Positions 33,308 through 44,228 of a stretch of 64,000 bases of DNA are shown piece by piece. Below the pieces are notes generated by a model, which was not told where the DNA came from, did no database searches, and saw nothing but the letters and a program-made list of their open reading frames with translations. The stretch is taken from the NCBI GenBank assembly GCA_025175895.1, contig CM046003.1, positions 31,455,245 to 31,519,244 on the forward strand. Reading direction: 5' to 3'. A program made the position numbers and the translations under genes. Source of the stretch: Wurfbainia villosa. Lineage: Eukaryota; Streptophyta; Magnoliopsida; Zingiberales; Zingiberaceae. The stretch's first letter is position 1, and the number at the start of each line of letters is the position of its first letter.

Positions 33308-35038
33308 ATGGGTTTAAAGTGTGTCACCTTAAAATGAAAAGGTAGTTAGCCTAACCATAGTGAAGTTGACACTTTAGGGTATTTTTAAGGTATTGTTATA
33401 CTTTGGAAATGAAATTAGAATTATAACCTAAAAGATTTTAGGATGTGCCAATGACTTTAATAGAGTATAAAAAATTGATCATAATTGGTACAATTAAGTT
33501 TAAGTTATACTGTGCAAAGTTGGGGGGTTTGGCACACTTGGGGAGTTGATATCATGTTTTGGCTGCCTTGTCATGTCATGACATCATGCTTATATTATTA
33601 TTTTATAATGTCATGATAATACTTAGTTTAATTATGTCATACTTATACTTAGGATCATTTTTATGCCATGACATAATGCATCATTAGCACAAGCTCTTGT
33701 TCATGCACATCACTTATGCCATGATCATATTCATGCATTTAAGGTAATAAAATTGAACTTAAGGACAATGGAATTGATTTGATGTCCTAAATAAAGGAAT
33801 CAAATTGGATATGCCTAGGTAAAATGCATGAATCCTTAGTTTAGAGAAAAATAAAATCCACATCTCACAAAATCTTTGGAAGACATGTGAGATGTTAGGA
33901 TTATTAGTTAAGTTCATGTGCTTATAATGGTACATCAAAATGAATTAAAACTCATTCGATCATAGGAAGAAATCATGAGGAAAGCTAATGTACAAGTCAT
34001 GTATATCTAGCTCATAAATCATGATTGAAATTAAGGTTTGGAAATCATTTCACAATCATTTTGAAAAAACTTGGTGAAGTCTATCTTTTGATAGGAACCA
34101 CTATTGAGAAGATTAGCGTGAAGTTAGACAAAACATTAAAGTTTTCAATGCTTTTGAACTTTGTATTATTCTTTGAATTTAAAATTTATTTTCATAAAAA
34201 GCTATTTTTCTCCTATAGTGTTTGTCATAAGTAATATGTCTATAAAATTTCATGATTTTTCAAAAACCATAGAATTACTTATGCATTTCTAATTTCAGTC
34301 TGAAAAATTGAAAATCTGCAAATTCTAGAAATTTTAGATTTCAGTCAACTGCTAGGTCTCCCAGTCGACTGCCCAAGCTATTTTTGACTGATTTAGTTAG
34401 AATTAGCCATTAAACTTTAGTCCTAAGTACCTTAACCACTCCTAATCCTATAATATGTTTGGAAAAGCATTGAAAGGGCGAGATTTTCGTTGAAAATGTT
34501 TAGGAGAATTAATAAGGGTAAGAATCAACTTTTAAAGGATGTAAGCTCAAGATTGAACTTATATCCACATTTTTAAAAGTTTAGGTTTCCTATAAGCTTA
34601 GAAACTCTCCAAGGACATTATTGGTGCAATGATCAAGGGGAAGCAAGAGTTTAAGGGGAGTTTATCCATCAAGGCATGATGGATAACTCTTTGACAAAAA
34701 GGGGAAGAATGGTGAATTGATTTTATTTTAGTGATAAGGGTTTCATCACTAGGGAGAATGAAGGCATGTAGGATAAATTTTGACACAAGAGAGGAATGAA
34801 GAATCACATTGGAAGACGAAAAACTTTTTGATGTGTGTCAAAGGAGAAGAAATGGAAGGGTTTAAATTAGGCTCAAGATGCTTAGTGCATAAAGATGTAC
34901 TTAAACCCAAATATACACAAAATCCAAAATTTTCAAATTTTAAAATTCTAAAGTTGGGAACTCTTCATTATGCTTGGCTATAAGAAGAGGTAAGTTGGGC
35001 TCATGGGTTAGCCTAACTTAAAGGTGTTATCAAACATC
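33308..35038 (+). other. TE6 3' non-coding tail
   Basis: No gene. It shares the CATGACATCATG-rich stretch with TE3, a few decayed decamers at 34345-34375 and the final segment with the TE1 and TE3 tails. Confidence 0.6.
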
Positions 35039-35052
35039 AAAAAGAGAGAGAT
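35039..35052 (+). promoter_or_regulatory. TE6 polypurine tract
   Basis: AAAAAGAGAGAGAT directly before the 3' LTR. Confidence 0.75.
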
Positions 35053-36882
35053 TATTGGTGCAATCAACATAGGTCATAATTGATCAGACTCGAGTGGACT
35101 CGATATTTGACAATATACTTGAGTGTCGATGATAGTATGACTATGGGATGGTATGGGACATCCATAGTTATATGGAGATGAGCAGAAAGTTAAGTAGATT
35201 AAGGTTGACCAGATATTTGACGAAGTAGAAATCCAAGTTGATCAAGGTTGACTAAACACTTGGTGTTAAAAGTCCAACTGGGAGTTGGCAAGGGAAGTCC
35301 AGGTCAGTCAAGGTTGACCGGACGCCTGGTACGAAAAGAGTGAAGTCCCGACAGGTCACGGGGTGACTATGCTTGGCAAAGAAAGTCTCGACAAGTCTGG
35401 GAGACTGTGTCTGGCAAGGGAAGTGAGGAAAGCGATCGAGGTAAGGGATCGAACTTGGCAAGAGAAGTATGGTAGGTCATGGTTGACTGGAGGCTAGGCA
35501 AGCAAGGAAAGTCTAAGTATGGATGCTTGGCAAAGGGAAAGTCCAAGGATGGAGCCTTGGTAGTGAAAGTCCCGGAGGCGAGGCCTCTTGGCAATGGGGA
35601 AGTCTCGGAGGCACGACCTCTTGGCAATGAAGAAGTCTCGGAGGTGGACTTCTTAGCAAAATATACCCGATGGCATGACAGTCGATGGAAGCACCTGAAG
35701 ACTAGCGCGAAAGGTGAACAATTCATGGAGGACTCGGATGGACCCTAAGGGTATGAGGCTAATGGAGGTGGCTAGAAAGCTTAGGTCTAGACCAAGGGTG
35801 GTTGATCAAGTATGAAGGGATCATACTTGGGTCAAACTTCATGTTTAAGGTTTAACAGTTGACTGGAGATTTTACCTAGTTGACTGGTCTAGTATGGCCG
35901 ACTTTCATTGTGGGGCTCGATTTTCAGACTGGGTGATTGGCATTGGGTGGCTCGGGTAACAGCCATGGTGATCGACAATCGATTGCTGAAAAAGAGCAGT
36001 CAACTGGCTGAGGGTGCTCGAGATTCAGACTAAGTGCTCGACACTTGTTGAGTTGGTAAATGAGCTAGGTGCTTGGCAGTCGACTATTGCTATAGAGAAG
36101 TCGACTGGTGGTTGGGCGAGGAAAAGTCTGACAATGCGACTCGGCACTGCGGTGCTCAACAGTCGACTGCTGAGGAAGAGCAGTCGACTAGTCATAGGTA
36201 GTCAGGAAGTCGGAAGGGTGGTCGGGCGATGTGAGAAATAGTAACTTCGATAAGTAGTCGACTACTGTGGTAGAGTAGTCAATTGGATGCTTGATAGCGG
36301 CAAGTCAGAAGCAAGGCACACTCGATCAGTGCCTTGACTAGGACTCAGTCAAGGCGGCACCTCGACTGATGAAATGACCATTGAGCAGGAATGATTAGAA
36401 ATCATTACGACGCGATGCTATAAGAGGAGCTCAACAGGGAGACTTTGGCAACGGTTCTTTGAAGACTTTAAAGGGGAAGTGTTGTTGCATTTCAGACTTT
36501 CAAGAGCGTTCCACATCAACCAAATCTACAAGCAATCAAAAGCAACTTGTGTAAAAGTGTTTCTTTTGTTTTCGCATTTTATTCGTATTTTTATTTGATT
36601 GTTCTTCTTACTATTGTAAATTCATTGTACGAGGTTTCTCTACCTCCAACGTATTGTCGAGAAGGAGTTCTTAGTGAGGGTAGATCACTAAACACTGCTG
36701 TGGAGTAGGAACCGTAGGTTCCGAACCACGTAAAAATTGTGTTGTGCTTGTGTTGTAGTTTGTTTATGTTTTATTTTCTTTTCGCTGCGTATAACTCTTT
36801 TGTAGACAAGCACGGCACGATCAAGAACGACAAACATGAACAACGCTATTCACCCCTCCTCTACCGTGCCAACTATCCAACA
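35053..36882 (+). repeat. TE6 3' LTR (1830 bp)
   Basis: Starts TATTGGTGCAATCAACATAG and ends GCCAACTATCCAACA. It has a minisatellite at 35260-35660 (units of AAGTCC..GG..CTTGGCA type), a CAGTCGACTG cluster at 35855-36290 and the C-tract motif (here CTATTCACCCCTCCTCTA) near 36846-36863. Confidence 0.87.
35260..35660 (+). repeat. AAGTCC / CTTGGCA minisatellite in TE6 3' LTR
   Basis: Roughly ten units of 30-45 bp (AAGTCCAAG or AAGTCTCGG followed by a variable stretch and CTTGGCAA). This array lies in the part deleted from the 5' LTR. Confidence 0.8.
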
Positions 36883-37390
36883 AGTTGTTCCGAGGAAATT
36901 CCGTGAGTGCATATCTAATTATATCCTGTTTTTCTACTTGGTGGACGATTAGATGAAGACCATTTAGAATTTCTTTAAACCTAGTGTAAAGTTGACTTAC
37001 ATTTTCTCTGTCTAACATTTTACAATTAAAAAGCTTATTTAGTAACATATCCCTTTTTTTCTATTCTAGAGTCGCTAGTTCCTTCATACAATTCAATTAT
37101 TTTTTTTCCATAATTCTTTAGAATTTTTAAATGACCCGACTCAATTTAGCTCTTCTTTCATAAGTCTGCATTGCAAGGTGTTTGATGAATTGTAATCGAC
37201 TTTCCCTAAATTCTATGGTCCATTTATCTGGATCTAATAACTCTCCTGAGTCATTGACCGAAGCTATGAACTCTTTCATAATACTAAACCAAACATCTAG
37301 GTTAGTTTTAAGGAAGTACTCCATTCGCCTCTTCCAATAACTAAAGTCTTCTCCGTTGAAGAGAGGAGGGCGAACGGTGCTATAACGCTC
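36883..37390 (-). pseudogene. gag: TE4 gag, N-terminal part
   Basis: Minus-strand Gag with FNGEDFSYWKRRMEYFLKTN near 37375-37310, KWTIEFRESRLQFIKHLAMQ and FKEILNGLHLIVHQVEKQD, ending in YALTEFPRNN at the TE6 boundary. Stops near 37127 and just above 37048 are in frame with the flanking blocks. Continues at 30579. Confidence 0.83.
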
Positions 37391-37513
37391 CTAATGCAAC
37401 ATAGAAATTAAAACTTTGCAGAAATAAATTAAGACAAAAATTTAAATATAATGGAAAATTTGAGGAAAATTTTCTACTACTCAAATTGGTAGTTGCACCA
37501 AAATTAAGGCACC

Positions 37514-37529
37514 CTTGCTCTGATACAAA
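37514..37529 (-). promoter_or_regulatory. TE4 primer binding site
   Basis: On the minus strand TTTGTATCAGAGCAAG, close to the TTGGTATCAGAGC type, one base from the LTR end. It follows the short AT-rich leader 37391-37513. Confidence 0.75.
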
Positions 37530-37530
37530 T

Positions 37531-38902
37531 TATAGGATCGTTGTGTCTGAGAGAGGGGTGAATCTCGAAATTAGAAAATTTTATTTTAAATTAAAAAAAA
37601 ACTTTTTCTAATCTTTTCTAAATCAAAGTTAAATACAACAGTAATGTAAATTAGACAATGTTTTTTATTTGGTTCGCAATCTGAGTCAAATTGCTACTCC
37701 AAGGTTCATAACCCTTCCTAGGGCTACCTCGTCGGGCAATCTACTAAAATCCTTTCCGACTTCAGAGGGCTTTCGCTTACAAAAGATTGAGGGTAAGATA
37801 ACACTCTACCTTCCATCGTACGTTTAAGTACAAGAAGCAAAATGTAAACAAAACAAATATACCAACAAAAAGAGATCAAAGATGAAGCTTGGTATGCCGG
37901 TGGAGTGTCAGAACGACGTGGCACAGATCTTCGAGATGCGAACACAAGTAAAGCACTTGAAGAAAATGAATATAAAAGTTATATGTTGAAGCCACATCAC
38001 CATTTCTTTTATAAGCCTCATCTAGGTACCTAGACCACCTCCTACTCACCTCCACATCGGCCTGCCAAAATGACAATTCAGCTATCCTAGTCGCTTGGAC
38101 CTAGTCCAGTCGACTCCAATTCAGCCTTATCTGCTCCGACCTTGTTTGGTAATTTTTTGATCCCATGTGCCTGGACATGGTCCAATCGCTTGGAGTACCT
38201 GCCATCTCGATTATACAATCTCCAACAATCGTCAGTTTGCCTTGCCAACTCAGCATCCTAGGTGCTTGGATTTGGTCCAATCGACTGGACCTTGAGGTGC
38301 TTGGACCCTCTCTAGTCGCCTGGAGACCTGCGATACAGAGTTAGCTAGACAATAAATATAAATGAATAGACAGTAGTAATACTGTTTGATCTCGACTTCA
38401 AAGTCAAAGTCTGACCCTTCATCGGATCGATGTTTACCTATGTCATCAATCGAGGACTCGATGTCACCTCTCCACTCGAGAGCTTACCTACCAAACTTTT
38501 GGTCTACCTAACCTGTTTGAACTTCCATTTCTTGACATCTGATCTTGACCCACTAGGACTTTCTGTCAGCTTTTCGATCCTCCTGACCCAACTGGTCTTC
38601 CTGTTAGTTGTCCGGACCTCCTGACCCAACTAGTCTTCTTTCATATGTGTGGTCCTCTTGGCCCATCTGAACTTCCTGTCTGATGTCCGATCCTCCTGAT
38701 CCATCAAGGCTTCTGCTTAGTATTTGGTCCATTGACCTACTAGGACTTCCATCACATTGCCTAGTATTCGATCAAACTAACCTACTAGGACTTTCCTATT
38801 TAAGCTTGCACACTTAACAATTATATTAGATCACAAATTTATTCCAACTTTAAACTTTAGTTCATACATCAAAACATAGGAGTGGTGCTCTCTGCACCAA
38901 TA
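37531..38902 (-). repeat. TE4 5' LTR (1372 bp)
   Basis: Plus orientation TATAGGATCGTTGTGTCTGA to CTCTCTGCACCAATA, collinear with 14838-16213. The 18 bp palindrome of the other copy is here GGTCCAATCGACTGGACC, one base changed. Confidence 0.85.
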
Positions 38903-39922
38903 CTATGAGAGATTTCTTTAACTTGTAATTTCTAGTTTCATACTTTAAGGTCAAATATGTCTAATTAAGAACCTTCCATAGGGAACTTGAGTTTATGATC
39001 ATAAGTCAGGCATGAGCTTGACCTTGGAGGTTTATAAAAGCTTATAAGGTATAAGTTGAACATAATTGAATATCGAGTCGACTGATATTTATCTCAGTTG
39101 ATCAAGATATTTAGTCGACTACCTATTAGACTAGAATCTTATGCTCGAGAAAAGTCTTGTTCTTTATTTGAGTCAACTAAAATGTTACTTGAATTGACTC
39201 ATGAAATTGTTGAAAAAATAAGCTCATTGTATCATCTAGTTGAGTCGGTTGAATGACTCTCAATCGTTTGAACTCTCATAGAGTCAATTAATGTTGAAAG
39301 TCATTGACAAATAAGTTTATGATCTTATCCAACTTACTTGACTAGATGCAATCAAGTTGATTGGAAGTTATTTGAATTGATTGATTGCAGAATTAGTTGA
39401 CTATATAACTAGTTTTTGGTTAATAAGATTTTCTTATTAGGATTCTAATCGATTGAATAACTATTGAGTTGATTGATTCTAGCCATAAATTATTTGAATG
39501 AGCTACAATATCATCTATTTGAATGCACCCTTGTTATTATAAAATGGGTGGGGGAGGGGGGCAACAAGAGGACCTCAAATACATAACTCATATACAATAA
39601 TAACTCAAAGGAGTGTTCTTACATAGTTGGAAATTTGGGCTTGGTCGACCAAATGGATTGCTAAGTCATGGAGTAGGCCCTTAGGTCCAAACCATGTTAA
39701 ACACCCAAGTTAGCATATTATTTTGTGTTTATATTGTTCTTCTATTTTGGTTGTGCATACTTTAATTTACAATATACATAAGCACAATTGAAGAAAAGCT
39801 AACATGTTGTTTCACATTGCACTAAATTAAGCAAAAAGAAAGAAAAAAAATTTATTTACAGTTCAAGGTGCTATTCGATCCACCCTCCTCCTTCCAATAT
39901 ATCTATGATCATCGATCTAACA
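38903..39922 (+). repeat. TE7 LTR remnant (degenerate)
   Basis: Old sequence with decayed GTCGACTG words (39070, 39115) and, at its right end, a degenerate C-tract (CTATTCGATCCACCCTCC) followed by GATCTAACA and a primer-site-like GTTGATATCAAATC. The left border is not defined, because TE4 ends there. Confidence 0.5.
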
Positions 39923-40429
39923 GTTGATATCAAATCAAAGATGCTTTAAGAGGACTAGCGTCTAATAGAACTTTATAGTAGAAGAAAAAAGGATCTAAAG
40001 AATTGGTTGAATTTTACTAGACACTGTCCAAATTTGAAGGGGAATTTAGGATGTGCAAATGACCTATAGAGCAATTTTTTAAAAGTAATTTTGGCTTAAC
40101 TTTAATTATCAAATTTTGTTTTGACTTTCTCAAGGACCTCGATGAGAGATAATGGGAAAAAATAGATATAACAATTGATGGTAGGGCCAAACATCTTCTC
40201 CTTAATACTCTATCTAGCCAAGAAATCCAATTGCTCTCGCGTGAAAGATATATGGGAGAAGTTGGTGGATTTACAACGTAGGCACAAATAGTTGATTATA
40301 AAAATATATGAATTAAAAAAAAACAATAAACAATTAAAGTAATACTTTGTTGATCTTGGAATCAGTGTTATGAGTTTGTCGTCGAAGGATGATAACGTGT
40401 GAAAAGTCATTTGGATGAATTGATCATCA

Positions 40430-40640
40430 AATAAAACAACCCTTTATTTTTTGAAAAAAATACCCCTGCCTCCTTTACTTGGACGCCTTTATAAAGGGTT
40501 GCGTTGCATTATGTGAGTGCACTATGTGTGTGCAGTAATTATACTATATGCAGTAACGCAGTAACTGCACTATGTGCAGTAATATTAACACAAATTAATG
40601 TTACGCTTGTCATTCTTAGGTCTCAAGTGAATGCCTTTAA
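40430..40640 (-). repeat. Possible diverged TE5-type LTR fragment
   Basis: CGCCTTTATAAAGG and the surrounding GCAGTAA/GTGCAGT words resemble, in reverse, the TATA region and upstream repeats of the TE5 LTR. The similarity is weak and borders are not defined. Confidence 0.3.
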
Positions 40641-40716
40641 AATACTAGATAGTGAGAAGATAGCACAAATGCACTCATGGTAAGGAGTTATTAATCAACG
40701 GCTGATCAATATTAAA

Positions 40717-40897
40717 AAAAAATAGAACCATCACATTAATAGTCCTTATGATCGTTCCATACTTAAAGGAGAGGTAAATCTATTATCATCGTATTTAGAA
40801 TAAAATTTTATAAATTTATCATAGGTGAGAATCAAACTGTAGATATTTAAAAATCAAATTGAATATTCTAACATTGTACCGTAGCCCTGGATCAACC
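40717..40897 (-). mobile_element. tRNA-derived SINE 1 with 14 bp target duplication
   Basis: A 181 bp body between exact copies of TGATCAATATTAAA (40703-40716 and 40898-40911). On the minus strand it has an A box TACGGTACAATG (40883-40872), a B box TTTGATTCTC (near 40836-40827) and a 3' end GTTCTATTTTTTTT. The last ~35 bases match SINE 2. Confidence 0.82.
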
Positions 40898-41660
40898 TGA
40901 TCAATATTAAATAAACAATGTTAAATTGAATGATCCCATGAAATGCCCTCAATGTATTCCCATGAACATAACAATGAATGTCTATAGATGTTTTCTACGT
41001 GTCTTCGAATTTAGAGGTATGTACTTTGTATGAATTATTGTCTACTATAAAATTAAATGAAACTCGGTATGCAATTTGAAAGAAAAAGAAAAGTTGAAGA
41101 TAAGAGGAATCACCTATGTAGCAACCAAAAAAAAAAAAATCAAAGAAGTGCTACATCATCTTCCTCAAATCAAATCATTAGAAAACTCGGAGGCATTATT
41201 CACATCTAATGGAGAAGATAAAATATATCTAGTAAGAAGAATACGTAAGACATTCAAGAATTAATTTAAATTTTAGCAAAATAATGTCGAGAAGATATTA
41301 AGAAAAAGAAAGGGCAAAAAGAGAAACATGCATCGCTTCAACTGCAACGAGGAGGAGTTACATAAAGGACCAATGTCTTAAAGTCAAGAAAGAAAAAGAG
41401 AAGGAGCTAGAAAACAAAGATTTTGAAGAAAAAGAAGAATAATGCTCCAATAACAATTTGAGATGATCCATTGTCATCATCGTCATTAGAATAAAAAACA
41501 AAGGAAACTAAAGAAGAAAAAAACATCTAGCACTTATGACACAAGATGAAGGGATTTCATCAACATCAAGTACTAATGGTAAAACTGAATATGAGTTTAA
41601 AGTATGCGCTAAATCATTTTTCACAAAACATGATGAATTCTCTGTTGTGATTATAATCGA

Positions 41661-41976
41661 AGTCTTGGAATTTTAGAGTTTGATTTATTTTAGTATGACT
41701 AAAATAAATTGGGTGTAAGTGCTAAGTCCGAAACTAATTTCGAATCTTAAATTTATTGGATTAATAGGTTAACCTAAGTGGATTCTAATTTATTAAATTA
41801 ATGGATTAATTTAATTAAATTTTAAATTTATTGAATTACTATGTTAATTTAATATGCATTTGAGTTTATTTCATTTGAATTTTTCAAACAAAACCAAAGC
41901 AAAATAAAGTCCACGATTTATGCCTACATTTTAATATATGGATATACATGAAAAGGAAAAGTTATGCATTAAATGT
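41661..41976. other. AT-rich spacer
   Basis: Nothing recognised; probably decayed TE7 sequence. Confidence 0.4.
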
Positions 41977-41992
41977 GATCTTATATATAAAA

Positions 41993-42188
41993 AAAATAGA
42001 ACTGTCACATTAGCAGTCCCCTCCGGCTGTCCCTACCGGTGGAGGAAGTAAATCAAGACTCAGGTGGTAAGTGCAAAGGAGGGGGGTGGTCGATGACCCA
42101 GAGTCATTACCTCCCTGGGAATTAACCCATGTCCACTTAAGAGTTACCCTTTTGCACTTACCAACTGGACTAGCTCTCTGGGGGCTAC
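41993..42188 (-). mobile_element. tRNA-derived SINE 2 with 16 bp target duplication
   Basis: A 196 bp body between GATCTTATATATAAAA (41977-41992) and GATCTTATCTATAAAA (42189-42204), one mismatch. On the minus strand it has an A box TAGTCCAGTTGG (42172-42161), nearly that of plant tRNAs, and a B box GGGTTAATTCCC (42128-42117). The 3' end reads GTGACAGTTCTATTTTTTT, as in SINE 1. Confidence 0.85.
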
Positions 42189-42489
42189 GATCTTATCTAT
42201 AAAATCATGTAACATTGTGTCAATCCAAGAGTTAGGATTTTAATCTCACCTTAAATAGTAGTTAGCACTATGGCATGAGTGATGTGCGACTTTAATTTTG
42301 TTTGTAAGACGGACGGTAACTATTCTTGTGTGGATATCATAGAGGTGAGAACGCATTGAGCATGCCAAGTTCGGCTTGATCTTCTTGTTGGTGCAAGAAT
42401 GTCCCAAGTATTAATTACTTTTAATGTTTGGATAATCAAGTTTAAGTTAGGCAATGTTGGTGATCTAACGTGGATATTAAGAAATAGGT

Positions 42490-42720
42490 ATAAAGAAAGT
42501 CCAAGTGTGAAAACTTGACAAGGAAAGTCCAAGGGTGAAGTCTTGGCAAGAAAAGTCCAAAGATGAGAATTTGACGGTATAAGTCTAAGTTTTAGTCTTA
42601 GCGGCGTAACTCCAAGTGAATCTTGGCAAGGAAAGTCCAAGGATGACGTCTTAGCGGCATAAGTCCAAGTGTATGGTCTTAGTGGCATAAGTCCAAGTGA
42701 ACCTTAGCAAAGGAAGAACC
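42490..42720 (+). repeat. AAGTCCAAG minisatellite in the solo LTR
   Basis: Seven or eight units of 25-35 bp with AAGTCCAAG, a variable middle and CTTGGCAA or CTTAGCGG. Confidence 0.78.
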
Positions 42721-43364
42721 TAAAGCATGGAAAAGTCGAAGGAAACTCTTAAAGGCAAGCGCAAGGATGAAGGAGTCGTGGACTCAGAGGGATCCTGAAG
42801 GCACAAGGCTGAAGGAAGAGGCTTGAAGGTGTTTGTATAGACTTAGGGTTAGGTTTCAAGTATGTGAGATTCATACTTGAGGAGTATCAGTCGACTGGTA
42901 CTTGAACTAGTCGATTGATGAGTCAAAACAATAGCACAGATTATTTGACAGTCAACTGGTTGCTTGGATCAGTCAACTGGTTGATTTATACTCGACCAAC
43001 TCGATACTTGGGCATTTTTTGTTAAATTTTAATTAATTTTATATAACATATAGTTAAATTATAGTTTGGGGAGTTGAATTTTTTTTTTGTCATTTGTCGT
43101 TGTCGCAGCCACGCCGCCTCATGGAGGTCGTGCCCGAGGTCACCGAAAACCATTGTGATAGGCTGCCTGTGGGCACTGCGGTCCCGAGCGAGTCGTTCGG
43201 CGACCGTTGTGGGCTTGCGTAGGTTGTGCACGGTTGCGAACGATAATCGCTGCCTTGAGCAAGGCCAATGGCGGTAGCTGCGGCCCCGTGCGAGGATGCC
43301 GACGACCGTTGCAGCCCCACGCAAGGCCGCTCATGGCCGCACGAGAGGTCGTAGGCGGCCAACA

Positions 43365-43645
43365 CAGTAGTCGACTGCCTGGACGAGAGGGCGAGGTGTG
43401 TTCGACATAGCAGTCGACTACTGTGTTATAGCAATTGACTGATGTTATTGTAAGATGCCACAGATTATCTGTCAGTCGATTGATCAATCGACTGGGTTGA
43501 CATCAGTCGACTGGTGTTATTAGCAGTAGACTGATCAGGTGTCCGTTGAGTGGTAACGATCACAATCAGACCGAGTCAAAAGCTATTGGATTCGGTCAAC
43601 AGTAGCACCAGTCAACTACTGGTATGCAGCAGTTGACTGACGAAG
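43365..43645. repeat. CAGTCGACTG cluster in the solo LTR
   Basis: About ten copies, several decayed (CAATTGACTGA, CAGTCAACTA, CAGTTGACTGA). Confidence 0.75.
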
Positions 43646-44212
43646 GGCTCAATGGGCAAAAACCCAAAAATCTATTTAAGGGAGGCTTTCGGGGCTTGGA
43701 GAGGCTAGTGCTAACCCTAAGCTCTCCAAGCCTGCTCCCAAGTCTTCTAAGTCTTTAATCTCATCTTCCTAAGCTTACTTCCACCATCTTGTAAAAAGAA
43801 GAGATTATCTTGTAAAGAAGGTTTCTGCGCCTTAGTATGCTTATCAAAAGGAGAAGTTTAGGGAAGACTTGTAAGGAATGATCCGCCTCAAAGATTGTCA
43901 TGGAATAGGAGCGAATCTCTGAACCATGTTAAATATTTTGTTAGCATTGTTCTTATTTGATTTTCATTCTATCTTTCGCTTTATTATTATCGCTTCCACT
44001 GACAATTTGTGTAGAAATTAAAGAAGTACTATTCACTCCCTCCCCCCCCCCTCCCCCACCTCTCTAGCACACAACAAGGTCCTAACACTTCTAGATTTGT
44101 AAATTTCACGCATCAAGAGGTAAATTATAAATAAATGATCAATTCAAATTCGCATGGATCCTGACCTTTTTCCACTGTATTTTTGTGTTTAATTTCGTTA
44201 AGGAATCCAACA

Positions 44213-44228
44213 GTGGTATCAAAGCCAC
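44213..44228 (+). promoter_or_regulatory. TE8 primer binding site
   Basis: GTGGTATCAAAGCCAC: the initiator tRNA-Met type with one base changed (G to A), directly after CCAACA. Confidence 0.85.

Larger units (their letters stand above)
30580..36882 (+). mobile_element. TE6: gag-only family A element, nested in TE4 gag
   Basis: Complete element of 6303 bp with two LTRs, primer binding site, decayed gag and polypurine tract; no pol. The gag of TE4 is interrupted by it. Both LTRs begin TATTGGT instead of TGTTGGT. The 5' LTR (1005 bp) is shorter than the 3' LTR (1830 bp) because of one internal deletion. No clear target duplication (ATACC left, AGTTG right). Confidence 0.85.
14838..38902 (-). mobile_element. 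TE4: ~8 kb minus-strand SIRE-like element with gag and accessory ORF, split by TE5 and TE6
   Basis: Both LTRs are visible (14838-16213 and 37531-38902) with matching ends and lengths (1376 and 1372 bp). On the minus strand the order is 5' LTR, primer binding site, gag (37390 to 29775, interrupted by TE6), a motif cluster, an accessory ORF (28411-27523), a tail interrupted by TE5, polypurine tract and 3' LTR. Removing TE5, one target duplication and TE6 leaves about 7989 bp. No pol domain is seen, so it is non-autonomous. No convincing target duplication was found (AGTCG left, CTATG right). Confidence 0.8.
39923..41660 (+). pseudogene. gag: TE7 gag remnant, interrupted
   Basis: Two parts of a Copia gag like that of TE2. 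Part one (about 39990-40310) reads PNFEGEF.., then AKHLLLNTLSSQEIQLLS. Part two (about 41060-41660) reads TYVATKKKKIKE and NGEDKIYLVRRIRKTFKN, the equivalent of ALVANKGKKKKIE and EDAYMVRKVRRALRN in TE2, and then a zinc knuckle that has lost most of its cysteines. Between them are foreign pieces, including a SINE. Many stops. Confidence 0.65.
42386..44087 (+). mobile_element. 1702 bp solo LTR, target duplication CTTCT
   Basis: Runs TGTTGGTGCAAG...GTCCTAACA with exact CTTCT copies at 42381-42385 and 44088-44092. It belongs to the same superfamily as TE1/TE3: AAGTCCAAG minisatellite at 42490-42720, decamer clusters at 42885-42990 and 43365-43645, and an expanded C-tract (CACTCCCTCCCCCCCCCC) near 44034-44052. 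A GC-rich block of about 290 bp at 43085-43375 is foreign in composition. Confidence 0.92.
42205..44212 (+). repeat. TE8 5' LTR remnant, split by a solo LTR
   Basis: About 181 bp (42205-42385) and 120 bp (44093-44212) flank the solo LTR. The right piece ends AAGGAATCCAACA just before a primer binding site. Only the start of the 3' LTR is visible (50114-50403), so the two LTRs cannot be compared over the same part. Confidence 0.55.

Noticed and set aside
30575..36887. Target duplication for TE6
   Set aside because: ATACC and AGTTG do not match; a small deletion of target DNA at the left junction is more likely.
14833..38907. Target duplication for TE4
   Set aside because: AGTCG on the left and CTATG on the right do not match; the LTR pair itself is convincing, so only the duplication is dropped.
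42117..42172. tRNA gene suggested by A and B boxes
   Set aside because: Flanking target duplications and the long tail show a SINE; no complete cloverleaf or discriminator end is seen.
43022..43487. ORFs of 67-115 codons on both strands in the solo LTR
   Set aside because: High GC content explains the open frames; they overlap each other and show no recognised motif.
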